A DNA stretch of 64,000 nucleotides from a virus, in the IMG/VR virus record IMGVR_UViG_3300021091_005099, positions 49,994 to 113,993 of that record; one strand, written 5' to 3'. Shown piece by piece: positions 40,067 through 47,619 of this stretch. Below the pieces are notes generated by a model, which saw only the letters and a list, made by a program, of their open reading frames with translations, did no database searches and had not been told where the DNA came from. Position 1 is the first letter of the stretch. Each line of letters begins with the position of its first letter. The position numbers were made by a program, and so were the translations under genes.

Positions 40067-40543
40067 CTATCTTTTTCTGCGTGCTCTTTGGTCGAAAGTG
40101 ATTCCATTGATGTGGTCGAGCTCGTGCTGAAAACATCTGGCTTCTAATCCTTCTAAAATTGACAACAATAATTCTCCTTTGCCGTTTTGATATCTCACCT
40201 TCACGGTGCGTGATCTGCTGATCTCAAGCAACATGCCCGGGAAACTGAGACATCCCTCCTGTGCGATTTCGCGTTTGTCGTCCGCATGAACCAGCACTGG
40301 ATTATAAATTATAGCAGGTTTTTTGAAAACGTCAAATGACTCGTGCCCCATGGCAAAGAATCTTTTGGTAATTCCAATCTGATTTGCGGCTAGACCCATG
40401 CCTTGGCTGTGTGTCATGAGATGTATCACGTCTCTCTCGAATAACTCCAGTGAGGAATATCCCAATGGTATTTCATCAAAATTAAATTCTGTGCTGGCCG
40501 TGTGCAGTGTGTGATACGAATTAGTGTAGATACTTAGATTCAT
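40067..40543 (-). CDS. def: Peptide deformylase
   Basis: A 158-residue enzyme with all three PDF motifs: GMGLAANQIG, EGCLSFPG and QHELDHING. The metal ligands (Cys of EGCLS, two His of HELDH) and the catalytic Glu are present. It removes the N-formyl group from nascent proteins. Phage PDFs are known in marine phages. It starts 27 nt after DnaJ and ends 3 nt before ClpA. Confidence 0.93.
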   Translation of the reverse strand: MNLSIYTNSYHTLHTASTEFNFDEIPLGYSSLELFERDVIHLMTHSQGMGLAANQIGITKRFFAMGHESFDVFKKPAIIYNPVLVHADDKREIAQEGCLSFPGMLLEISRSRTVKVRYQNGKGELLLSILEGLEARCFQHELDHINGITFDQRARRKR

Positions 40544-40570
40544 TTTACGTGTGCGTAGATAAAAATTTTC

Positions 40571-41422
40571 TTATAAATTTTTAATCTTGTCTAGATCCCT
40601 TTCATTTAGTCGTGGTATAGATATGTTTATGTTAATGTACATGTTTCCTTTGATATTTAAGGTCTCATGGACCGGCATACCCTGTCCCTTCAACATGATA
40701 GTGTTGCCCGGCTGAGTCGCTGCCGGGACCTTCACGTTTAAAATCCTATCATCCAATGTTCTTATTTGAAATTCCATGCCTCTCATGGCTTCGAAACAAC
40801 TTATGGTTTTATCTGTATAGAGATCATTTCCTTTCCTGGTGTATCCATCGCTGTCCAACACCTGCACGTTGCACAGCAGATCTCCACGTTGTAAATTTTT
40901 ATCGGTGTCATCGCCCAGTCCCCTGTACTTGAACACGGCGCCGTTTTGCACACCGGCGGGTATCTTCAAATGTACAATCTCATCTCGGCCCGACGGCAAT
41001 CGTACACTGACAGTCTTCTCGCAGGCATGATACACTTCCTTTATAGACAATGATATCCTGATGTTCACTGACTGATTTGTGCGTGGCCGATTCCTATAAA
41101 CCCGTGTCTGACCCCGTCCGGGAGCGAATCCAAATCCAGAGAAGAAGTCCTGGAAAATATCCTCGCTGAAGAAATCGCTGCTGTTGTAGTTGAAGCCCGA
41201 ACCCGATCCACCTGACCTCTGGCCGTAGCGCCGGATGGCGTCGTATTCCTGACGCTTGTCCCGTGACTTCAGAGTGTCATAGGCCTCGTTAATGTCCTTG
41301 AATTTCTTTTCGTCGCCGCCCCTGTCGGGGTGATGCTTCTTGGCCAGGACTTTGAAGGCTTCTTTGATCTCCTTGTCAGATGCTGACTCGGCCACACCCA
41401 GGGTGTCATAAAAATTCTTCAT
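40571..41422 (-). CDS. dnaJ: DnaJ-family co-chaperone (type II, no zinc finger)
   Basis: A 283-residue protein. The J-domain includes HPD (31-33), followed by a Gly/Phe region (GSGSGFNYNSSDFFSEDIFQ) and a two-part substrate-binding C-terminus (PAGVQNGAVFKYRGLGDD, PAATQPGNTIMLKGQG). The cysteine zinc-finger repeats are absent, so it is CbpA-like. It would recruit host DnaK for virion protein folding. A TTGACA promoter precedes it. Confidence 0.92.
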   Translation of the reverse strand: MKNFYDTLGVAESASDKEIKEAFKVLAKKHHPDRGGDEKKFKDINEAYDTLKSRDKRQEYDAIRRYGQRSGGSGSGFNYNSSDFFSEDIFQDFFSGFGFAPGRGQTRVYRNRPRTNQSVNIRISLSIKEVYHACEKTVSVRLPSGRDEIVHLKIPAGVQNGAVFKYRGLGDDTDKNLQRGDLLCNVQVLDSDGYTRKGNDLYTDKTISCFEAMRGMEFQIRTLDDRILNVKVPAATQPGNTIMLKGQGMPVHETLNIKGNMYININISIPRLNERDLDKIKNL

Positions 41423-41429
41423 CTGTATA

Positions 41430-41457
41430 AGTTTACTACGGATTTAGTATCTGTCAA
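41430..41457 (-). promoter_or_regulatory. Sigma70-type promoter, near-leaderless start at 41422
   Basis: Minus strand: -35 TTGACA (41452-41457), 16-nt spacer, -10 TAAACT (41430-41435). The predicted start point is about 1 nt before the DnaJ ATG. Confidence 0.55.
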
Positions 41458-41468
41458 TGCTTTGGTAA

Positions 41469-41798
41469 TTACAGAACTGGGTCTTCCGTCTTGGCAGGTT
41501 TTCTGGCACCAAACACGGGAGCGTTACCATTGGATGTGGTCGTAGCAATCTTTTCTTGAGATCTGCCATATGCTGATAAGCCCAACACTGCTCCCATAGC
41601 GATATGGAAGAAGCCAGCACCCTGTAGTGTCAGGGGACTCCATTGGGTGAAAACGATGGTTTTCAAGTAAGTGGCCTGCGCCAGGTTCCACAATATGGGG
41701 AATATCACGAAGTCAAAGGCACAGATGCCCATGTACAACCAGCCCATGGCCGGCCTCCAGCGCTTCTGCATCCAATCTTCTTTTTTTATCTCGCTCAT
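41469..41798 (-). CDS. Holin-like membrane protein (3TM type)
   Basis: A 109-residue protein with two or three hydrophobic segments: GWLYMGICAFDFVIFPILWN and FFHIAMGAVLGLSAYG, with RWRPAMGW before the first. The pattern RWRPxMGW ... QWSPLTLQG ... FHxAMGAVLG resembles the GTA-type 3TM holin family. TAGGAG precedes the ATG. It lies next to spanin-like genes, which supports a lysis role. Confidence 0.65.
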   Translation of the reverse strand: MSEIKKEDWMQKRWRPAMGWLYMGICAFDFVIFPILWNLAQATYLKTIVFTQWSPLTLQGAGFFHIAMGAVLGLSAYGRSQEKIATTTSNGNAPVFGARKPAKTEDPVL

Positions 41799-41806
41799 GT
41801 CAACTC

Positions 41807-42046
41807 CTATATAAATTTCATTAAACTTTTCACCGCGCCCACCAGTGCGTTCTTAACTACCATGTCATCGGCCTCGGCGTCCAATTTGTCTGTCCTGATC
41901 AGGTCCTGCATGAGCTCTTGGTACTCGTCCTGGCTCAGCTCTCCCGCCTTGTATTGGTCCGCGAACTGCAATGCCATCTGTGCCCGCTCCTCTGCCCAGC
42001 TCTTGCCGCAACCAACCAGACTTTTTAGCTCATCATATCCTACCAT
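41807..42046 (-). CDS. Small hypothetical protein in lysis-like cassette
   Basis: A 79-residue helical protein (MVGYDELKSLVGCGKSWAEE) without a membrane segment. It overlaps the lipoprotein gene by 7 nt. The function is unknown. Confidence 0.62.
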   Translation of the reverse strand: MVGYDELKSLVGCGKSWAEERAQMALQFADQYKAGELSQDEYQELMQDLIRTDKLDAEADDMVVKNALVGAVKSLMKFI

Positions 42047-42429
42047 CTGTCTAACACTCCCTGTGCTGCTTTATATGCCTGCGCCTGCATCACTTTCTTC
42101 TTGCCATCGCAGTAGGCCCTGCTGCCTTCCTTCTCCAGGCTCCTCTTGAGGAAATCCTCATTGGTCTCCTGCAGCGGCCTGATCAGCGCCCTGACGTCGT
42201 TCTGCATCATGCCCTTGCTCTCTGAGTAAAGGTCGAACCATTGCAGGTCTTCCTTGATGGCTCTGGCCTGTGGGGCGTGTGGCCTGCCGCAGTCGATGTT
42301 CTCCACCAGCTGCCGCACGTCTATGATCTTCTTGGCCTGATTGTCATCCCAGAAGCTGGGTATGTAGCTGTGCAAGGCGCAGCCCTGCAGAACTATGAAA
42401 GTGCCTACGAACAACGCTGTTCTGATCAT
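42040..42429 (-). CDS. Predicted lipoprotein
   Basis: A protein of about 129 residues starting MIRTALFVGTFIVLQGCALH, a signal peptide with lipobox LQGC. The periplasmic part is helical with two further cysteines. The ATG at 42429 is chosen over an in-frame TTG upstream; a GGTAAATA late-like element lies 5 nt before it. It could be an outer-membrane spanin partner or another envelope factor. Confidence 0.7.
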   Translation of the reverse strand: MIRTALFVGTFIVLQGCALHSYIPSFWDDNQAKKIIDVRQLVENIDCGRPHAPQARAIKEDLQWFDLYSESKGMMQNDVRALIRPLQETNEDFLKRSLEKEGSRAYCDGKKKVMQAQAYKAAQGVLDRW

Positions 42430-42434
42430 GCAAC

Positions 42435-42442
42435 TATTTACC
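42435..42442 (-). promoter_or_regulatory. Late-like element GGTAAATA, leaderless start at 42429
   Basis: A 5-nt spacer to the ATG, the same variant and geometry as the element before the large fibre gene at 63539. Confidence 0.4.
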
Positions 42443-42453
42443 AAAATAGCAGC

Positions 42454-42855
42454 CTATTTTTCTTTCAGTATGTATTTGATGGGATATTCCGCCTTGACCT
42501 TGACACGCTTCTTGGTTTGGCTGTCTTGATACTGTATCAGGTTGGGCGCAATCTCCACGAAGTCATCCACGTGAACAGTGGTCAGCACGCCGTCCTGCCA
42601 GTAGGTCAGCTCGGATGGCACCTTCTTGAACAGGTCATACACCGCACAGCACAGCCATCTGGCGCCGCTATAGATCCACTTGGCGCTGCCCCAAATGATG
42701 GTCTTTATCAGCACGTTCCAGGTGAACAAAATGATCCAGGTGAACATGGAGACCAGGAGATCAATTGCCAGCTCGCTGAACCAGCGCAGTCCCGCAAGTG
42801 CGGACTTACTTCTTTCCGTCAGCTGGCTGATTATCTTTTTTGACAGTTCCTTCAT
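42454..42855 (-). CDS. Membrane protein in lysis-like cassette
   Basis: A 133-residue protein with a long hydrophobic stretch (LLVSMFTWIILFTWNVLIKT) and a soluble C-terminal domain (KAEYPIKYILKEK). It overlaps the upstream lipoprotein by 50 nt. A second membrane factor for lysis is plausible. Confidence 0.65.
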   Translation of the reverse strand: MKELSKKIISQLTERSKSALAGLRWFSELAIDLLVSMFTWIILFTWNVLIKTIIWGSAKWIYSGARWLCCAVYDLFKKVPSELTYWQDGVLTTVHVDDFVEIAPNLIQYQDSQTKKRVKVKAEYPIKYILKEK

Positions 42856-43189
42856 AGTACTCCTTGTAGCGCTCCAGTATGTCCTGCGTCTGTTTCAGGG
42901 TGCTGCGTATCTGTGCGAAGTTCTTGGCCAGCAGCTCATAGTCCTCGTCGCTGAGACCAAACAGCACAGGATCCAATCCTTCTGCCTTCATCTTGGCGAA
43001 CACTTCCTGGGCGTTGTTGCTGGTGATCACGATCCATCTCAGTTTCTCCATTTCCTCCAGCGTTGGTGTCTTGAGGTTCAGTTTCTCCCTGGGCTGTTCC
43101 TGTGTGAATATCTTGATGGCCTTCTCTCCCAGCAGGCCGCAGCCGTTGAGGAACAGGCACAGGGTGATTGCAACCAATAGTTTACTCAT
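42806..43189 (-). CDS. Predicted lipoprotein (o-spanin candidate)
   Basis: A 127-residue protein starting MSKLLVAITLCLFLNGCGLL, a signal peptide with lipobox LNGC. The mature part is helical and charged (IRSTLKQTQDILERYKEYYE). It overlaps the Rz-like gene by 8 nt, a typical i-spanin/o-spanin arrangement. The assignment is by topology and order, not by sequence family. Confidence 0.68.
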   Translation of the reverse strand: MSKLLVAITLCLFLNGCGLLGEKAIKIFTQEQPREKLNLKTPTLEEMEKLRWIVITSNNAQEVFAKMKAEGLDPVLFGLSDEDYELLAKNFAQIRSTLKQTQDILERYKEYYEGTVKKDNQPADGKK

Positions 43190-43667
43190 TGTATGGCCTG
43201 TAGTTGGGGTTGGCTATGGCAGGGCATTCGGAATTGATCTCCGATTTCTTGGTGGCCTTGATCTCTGCTTCTGTGAGCTTGGCTCCGCCCGCGATCTCCA
43301 CGCATCTCAAAGCCCTGTCTGAGGCCTTGTTCACGATCCTCTCCATGGCATCGGGTCTCTCAAGTGCTGTCTTGCCAAGATCACGTGTGCCCTTGTTGAA
43401 TCTCTTGTCCAGGTCGTCTATGTCCTTCTTGAGATTGCCCACCAGCTTGTTGACCTCTTGGTTGGCCTTCATGATGGCCTCAAAATCCTTCTTCTGCTGC
43501 TCTATGTACTTGGCCTGTGCCTCCAGGGCCTGTTCCATCTTGACCTGATTGCCCTTGAGCGTGGCGTTGTCCGCTTTAAGTTTGTACACGTAGCTGACCC
43601 CGCCCGACAGTCCTATAACCATGACAATGGTAAAGATCATTTTTACTGATCCAAATAATCCAAACAT
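43182..43667 (-). CDS. Rz-like i-spanin candidate
   Basis: A 161-residue protein with one N-terminal membrane helix (IFTIVMVIGLSGGVSYVY) and a long periplasmic coiled coil (about 35-100). The C-terminal region (KASDRALRCVEIASGG-like, then NSECP) has cysteines typical of Rz-type proteins. Together with the lipoprotein encoded in the overlapping gene it would fuse inner and outer membranes at lysis. Confidence 0.65.
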   Translation of the reverse strand: MFGLFGSVKMIFTIVMVIGLSGGVSYVYKLKADNATLKGNQVKMEQALEAQAKYIEQQKKDFEAIMKANQEVNKLVGNLKKDIDDLDKRFNKGTRDLGKTALERPDAMERIVNKASDRALRCVEIAGGAKLTEAEIKATKKSEINSECPAIANPNYRPYNE

Positions 43668-43672
43668 ATTGT

Positions 43673-43680
43673 TATTTATC
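43673..43680 (-). promoter_or_regulatory. Late promoter GATAAATA, leaderless start at 43667
   Basis: A 5-nt spacer puts the predicted start point at the ATG. It drives the lysis-like cassette. Confidence 0.7.
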
Positions 43681-43696
43681 GCAATTATATACCCAT

Positions 43697-43704
43697 ATTA
43701 AATA
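43697..43704 (+). promoter_or_regulatory. Late-like element ATTAAATA for the plus-strand gene
   Basis: A plus-strand variant of NATAAATA with a 6-nt spacer to the ATG at 43711, back to back with the minus-strand late promoter. Confidence 0.45.
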
Positions 43705-43710
43705 ACACTG

Positions 43711-44385
43711 ATGATGCAACGTCCCGAACTTGAAATGCTGAAAAACTCCGGCTATGCATGGAGCAATCCTTTTGACATCATGAAGATATTTGAAGAGAAG
43801 ATGTCAAATTACACAGGTGCTCCTTACGTCACAGTCACTGATTGTTGCACTCATGCCTTGGAATTGTGCCTCAGATACAAACAATTGCAGGGGGAAAGCA
43901 TACCAGAGATCGTGTTGCCCGCCCGCACCTATGTGAGTGTGCCCATGATGTTGAAAAAATTGGGCATAGGTTATAAATTCAAAGATCAGCAATGGCGAGG
44001 ATATCATTACCTTGAACCCACCAATGTGGTTGACATGGCAGTGAGATTTAACAAAGATTGTTTTATTACCGGCAGTCATTGTTGCATCAGTTTTGGCAAT
44101 AGGAAAGTATTGAAAATCAACAGGGGTGGGGCCATACTTACAGATGATCCCATTGCTCATGAGTATTTCCAATTGGCGAGAGCGGACGGGAGAAATTTTG
44201 ATTTGATTCCTTGGGAGACACAAAGAAGTTATGATGTGTTAGGATACCACTACAATCTTTCTTTGGATGACTGTGCCAGGGGAATATTACTCATGGACGA
44301 ACATGCCAAACACGGTCCTGTGAACGCCGATGCCATGGACAGCGGTGATTATCCAGATCTCAGAGAAATCAGTTTGAATTTTTAA
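43711..44385 (+). CDS. Short DegT/DnrJ/EryC1/StrS aminotransferase-like protein
   Basis: A 224-residue plus-strand protein. TDCCTHALELCLRYKQLQ, VLPARTYVSVPMMLKKLGIG and SFGNRKVLKINRGGAILTDD follow the order of the PLP-binding half of StrS-type sugar aminotransferases; the Lys in GNRK aligns with the PLP lysine. The family is usually about 370 residues, so the C-terminal domain is mostly missing. It may be a reduced enzyme or a binding protein. It is one of only two plus-strand genes. Confidence 0.72.
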   Translation: MMQRPELEMLKNSGYAWSNPFDIMKIFEEKMSNYTGAPYVTVTDCCTHALELCLRYKQLQGESIPEIVLPARTYVSVPMMLKKLGIGYKFKDQQWRGYHYLEPTNVVDMAVRFNKDCFITGSHCCISFGNRKVLKINRGGAILTDDPIAHEYFQLARADGRNFDLIPWETQRSYDVLGYHYNLSLDDCARGILLMDEHAKHGPVNADAMDSGDYPDLREISLNF

Positions 44386-45129
44386 TTACCACTTGTATTT
44401 GCTAACCAGAGCAGATTCTCCGCCTTTGGAGAATATGAACTTATCCTCGTAGGTCTTGGTGATGTTGTAAGGTCCAAAATATTTGGTGAGAAACAGGCAT
44501 TCTGACATGCTGTGGGTGTCTATTTTAAATGCTCTGGTTTCTTTCAATATGTCATTGGTATTGCCATACGCATGCAGTTCAAATTTTAATTCTTCTTGTG
44601 AACCTCTTTTTTTAACGGCAATGATATTTTTATCCAACTTGAACTCCAACAATTGGAATTTGTCAAAGAATGTGTTTACTTCGCCCAATCTCATGCTGTG
44701 TGTTTTTATCTTATAGGCTTCCGGGGTCAGCGGGATTACAGAAGATAAATTAGCTCTGCTGGCTTCAAATGGCACAGATCTCTTGTGATATGTGAATTCA
44801 AATGTTTTGATATTGGTTAATTTTTTAAGATCATCTAGAAATTCTGCAATATATTGATCTAATTTTTCTTCTCGTGGAAATTCTATGAATACCCTGTGCT
44901 TGCCGTCATCCATTGTGCCTGGAGTGGCATCCGCGTCCAGCACTTTTTTGTAGCCTTTTTCCGCAAAATTTTCCAGATCCTTGGCGCCCGCGGCTCCCGA
45001 GCAAATAAAGGCGAGCACACAGATGTCCTTGTCATCGCCCATCTTGCTCTTGTATTGATCCACGGAGAAACGTTTCTCCACTATGCCGTCGAGATCACCT
45101 GCCTTGAGCCCTTCGTTAACCTGTCGCAT
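44386..45129 (-). CDS. Conserved hypothetical protein
   Basis: A 247-residue soluble protein. It starts MRQVNEGLKAGDLDGIVEKR and ends next to the plus-strand gene stop (tail to tail). It has a mixed alpha/beta pattern and no recognised motif. It overlaps the following upstream gene by 14 nt. It seems to be part of the gp44/PhoH neighbourhood in T4-like marine phages. Confidence 0.68.
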   Translation of the reverse strand: MRQVNEGLKAGDLDGIVEKRFSVDQYKSKMGDDKDICVLAFICSGAAGAKDLENFAEKGYKKVLDADATPGTMDDGKHRVFIEFPREEKLDQYIAEFLDDLKKLTNIKTFEFTYHKRSVPFEASRANLSSVIPLTPEAYKIKTHSMRLGEVNTFFDKFQLLEFKLDKNIIAVKKRGSQEELKFELHAYGNTNDILKETRAFKIDTHSMSECLFLTKYFGPYNITKTYEDKFIFSKGGESALVSKYKW

Positions 45130-45586
45130 TTGCCGCGTCCTGTGCTGCTTGATAATCCATGGTGGTTTCTATATCCTGGCCGTGTTTGAAATTGCCGATC
45201 AGTTCCTTGGGCATACGGATGTTGACCACCCATATGGCATGACCATCTATCCGACCCTTGGTGGTGCCGGGCCTGTAGTCTTCTGGTCCCTTTATTGGTC
45301 TTGGTTTGAACAGCGTATCTTTCTGATAGGTCACTTTGCAACCGTGATCCAACAATCGTTTTCCGCCCGCCGGATCTGGCATTTGCTCCATGGGCCACAT
45401 GAAAGAACACTCCACAAAATGTCTATGATCAATAGGACCTGTCAATAATTCACCTTCCGACCAATTTTTGAACACATAGACGTCTAATTCGTCTACCACT
45501 CTTTCAAAATCTTTTAGTATGCCCAGGGTGGGTGTTAAGGAATAGAGTCCTTGTACGTTGCGGATTACATCTAATACGTCATGCAT
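45116..45586 (-). CDS. Conserved hypothetical protein
   Basis: A protein of about 156 residues starting MHDVLDVIRNVQGLYSLTPT. An in-frame ATG at 45604 lies within the late-promoter element, so the ATG at 45586 is preferred. It contains PIDHRHFVECSFMWPMEQMP. The function is unknown. Confidence 0.68.
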   Translation of the reverse strand: MHDVLDVIRNVQGLYSLTPTLGILKDFERVVDELDVYVFKNWSEGELLTGPIDHRHFVECSFMWPMEQMPDPAGGKRLLDHGCKVTYQKDTLFKPRPIKGPEDYRPGTTKGRIDGHAIWVVNIRMPKELIGNFKHGQDIETTMDYQAAQDAANATG

Positions 45587-45593
45587 GGTTTTG

Positions 45594-45601
45594 TATTTAT
45601 G
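45594..45601 (-). promoter_or_regulatory. Late promoter CATAAATA, 7 nt before ATG 45586
   Basis: The predicted start point near 45588 leaves a leader of about 2 nt and excludes the earlier ATG. Confidence 0.6.
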
Positions 45602-45668
45602 CATAAACGCGACGTCATGATTTATGCTCAGATATCTTTTGTGGTAAAGTGGTAAGTAATTTTGTATA

Positions 45669-46382
45669 ATGTCTCGTAAGCACAGACGTCAAAAACAACA
45701 GAATAACATCATCAACTTTATGAACTATCTAGCCGAGAAGAAACAAGCGGCCAGGCCCACCGCCAAGACTCCGGGCCAGCAGGAGTATTTGAACGTGTTA
45801 AACAACTATCAATACAAGATCGTGGTGGCTCTAGGACCAGCGGGTACGGGCAAGACCATGCTGGCCACAGAGCGCGCTATAGAACGATTGCAAAAGGGCG
45901 AAATTGACAAAGTGGTTGTCACCCGTCCCGCCAGCTCTGTGGACGAGGAGATCGGTTTCTTGCCCGGTGACATTAACCGCAAGATGGAACCATGGATGAA
46001 GCCCATACTGGATGTTTTTGAAAGCCACTACATGCCACCCACTGTGGACGAGATGATGAAGCGCGGAACAATAGAAATAGCACCACTGGCTTTTATGCGC
46101 GGCAGGACTTTCAAAGATGCATTCATCATAGGTGATGAAATGCAGAACAGCACTCCATCACAGATGAAGATGCTGATGACTCGCCTGGGCAGAGGATCGC
46201 AGATGGTGATCACGGGAGACACCCGCCAGTCGGATAGGTTGGTGGGCAATGGATTGGTAGATTTCAAAAGACAATATGAGAACTATTTCAATGCTGAGTA
46301 TGTAAAATTTATAGAACTGGGCAAAGCGGACATACAGAGGCATCCTGCCGTGTCTGAAATTTTAAATATCTACGGAGATTAA
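45669..46382 (+). CDS. phoH: PhoH-like ATPase
   Basis: A 237-residue P-loop protein on the plus strand. Walker A is GPAGTGKT (56-63), followed by VVTRPASSVDEEIGFLPGD, the Walker B-like AFIIGDEMQN and MVITGDTRQSD, all hallmark PhoH motifs. PhoH is common in marine phages and is linked to RNA or phosphate-stress functions; its phage role is not settled. Its 3' end overlaps the small gene below gp44 tail to tail. Confidence 0.93.
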   Translation: MSRKHRRQKQQNNIINFMNYLAEKKQAARPTAKTPGQQEYLNVLNNYQYKIVVALGPAGTGKTMLATERAIERLQKGEIDKVVVTRPASSVDEEIGFLPGDINRKMEPWMKPILDVFESHYMPPTVDEMMKRGTIEIAPLAFMRGRTFKDAFIIGDEMQNSTPSQMKMLMTRLGRGSQMVITGDTRQSDRLVGNGLVDFKRQYENYFNAEYVKFIELGKADIQRHPAVSEILNIYGD

Positions 46383-46645
46383 TCTCTAATAAAATTGTCA
46401 ATAGCATCTGCGTACCATTGACGATAGTGCCTGTATAAATTTTCAAAAGGAAAATCTTTGGGTATACCAGGTAGATCCACCTTTATCACTTGCTGGTCTA
46501 CCAAATCTAATATCACTTTCGCTGCAGCGACCTTTCCTGATCCCAGCTTCTTTTTGCTTAACTCCACCAATTCATCATACTTGCCATTGGGTCTAATATT
46601 GTAGTTCACTATGAAATATCTCTTCTTTTCGTGCTTACTTCCCAT
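46379..46645 (-). CDS. Small conserved protein after gp44
   Basis: An 88-residue protein (MGSKHEKKRYFIVNYNIRPN) with RPNGKYDELVELSKKKLGSG. It overlaps the gp44 stop by 11 nt, the place where gene 62 lies in T4, but it is much shorter than T4 gp62 (187 residues) and I see no convincing match. It may be a replication accessory. Confidence 0.68.
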   Translation of the reverse strand: MGSKHEKKRYFIVNYNIRPNGKYDELVELSKKKLGSGKVAAAKVILDLVDQQVIKVDLPGIPKDFPFENLYRHYRQWYADAIDNFIRD

Positions 46646-47564
46646 CTGCTATCCTCGCCAGTTTGATCATTGTGGCCGCAAGGTTGATCTCCGGATCGGC
46701 CACGAACGAGTGGTCAACCAGGCCTTGCTTGATGGCCAATATGGCTTTGTCCTGCTGCTCATCATCCTTGCTGATGAGTTCTAAATTGTCGTACAGCCAT
46801 CGGAATATGTCTTCCACTTCTTCTGGTCTCGCCTGCGAGCACACAAGTTTCCTAGCTTCCAATATCTTGCCTCTCTTGAATAGATCCACCATCTCCAGCC
46901 TGTAGTCCTGCTGGCCTCGATCGGCCTTGTCTGGGGCATGCAGCTTGCCATTTCGACAGTTTTGTTGCACCATGTTGATGCATTTCCTTAGATCTGGATA
47001 TGTGGCCTTGACGTAGGTGTCCAGTATGTCGATGTCTGGTTCCACTTTCTCATCGATCATTATCTGTGCCACCCTGGCTGTGAATTCGTTCTTGTCTATG
47101 GTCTCGATGTGGAATCCCTGGCATCTGCTGTGCAGCGCTGGTATCACCCTGTTGGGATAGTTGCAGGTCAGTATGAATCTTGCCGACGTGTGATATGTTT
47201 CCATTACGCCACGCAGTGCTGCCTGCCCGTTGGGGGTTATGTAGTCCGCCTCGTCCAGCAGCACATACTTGAATGCGCCGAACGGCATTATCTGTACGAA
47301 GTTGATGATCTTGTCTCGCACCGTGTCCACGGAGTTCTCCCTGGATGCGTTGATCTCCAGAATGTCATAGGGATCAACTTCAAGCTCGTTGAACAATACC
47401 TTGGCCAGCGTGGTCTTGCCCACTCCCGGCGCTCCCGAAAATAACAAATGAGGAATAGCTCCGCTACGGATCCAGCCTTCTATCTGCTCTCGCTGGCGCT
47501 GGTCCCTGACCACGTAATCTTTCAGTGTCGCGGGCCTGTACTTTTCTGTCCAAAGCTCTTTCAT
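46635..47564 (-). CDS. 44: Clamp loader ATPase subunit gp44
   Basis: A 309-residue RFC-like AAA+ protein. Walker A is FSGAPGVGKTTLAKVL, Walker B is VLLDEADYITPNGQAALRG, and the arginine-finger region is HSRCQGF. It loads gp45 onto DNA. The length agrees with T4 gp44 (319). A sigma70-like promoter lies upstream with a leader of about 3 nt. Confidence 0.93.
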   Translation of the reverse strand: MKELWTEKYRPATLKDYVVRDQRQREQIEGWIRSGAIPHLLFSGAPGVGKTTLAKVLFNELEVDPYDILEINASRENSVDTVRDKIINFVQIMPFGAFKYVLLDEADYITPNGQAALRGVMETYHTSARFILTCNYPNRVIPALHSRCQGFHIETIDKNEFTARVAQIMIDEKVEPDIDILDTYVKATYPDLRKCINMVQQNCRNGKLHAPDKADRGQQDYRLEMVDLFKRGKILEARKLVCSQARPEEVEDIFRWLYDNLELISKDDEQQDKAILAIKQGLVDHSFVADPEINLAATMIKLARIADGK

Positions 47565-47573
47565 GTGATTATT

Positions 47574-47602
47574 ATTATACAGATCAGCGGCACTAAAGTA
47601 AA
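47574..47602 (-). promoter_or_regulatory. Sigma70-type promoter for gp44, near-leaderless
   Basis: Minus strand: -35 TTTACT (47597-47602, weak), 17-nt spacer, -10 TATAAT (47574-47579). The predicted start point near 47567 leaves about 3 nt before the ATG at 47564. Confidence 0.5.
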
Positions 47603-47619
47603 GATGTAATCATTGGTTA

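Noticed and set aside
45602-45604. ATG at 45604 as start of the 45116-45586 gene
   Set aside because: It lies beside and within the CATAAATA element, upstream of the predicted transcript start; the ATG at 45586 fits the spacing rule.
45665-45670. TATAAT directly at the PhoH start as a promoter
   Set aside because: It overlaps the ATG itself, so its transcript would begin inside the gene; no -35 was found at a useful distance.
46379-46645. The gene after gp44 as clamp-loader subunit gp62
   Set aside because: The position fits, but 88 residues is far shorter than T4 gp62 and no sequence match could be recognised.
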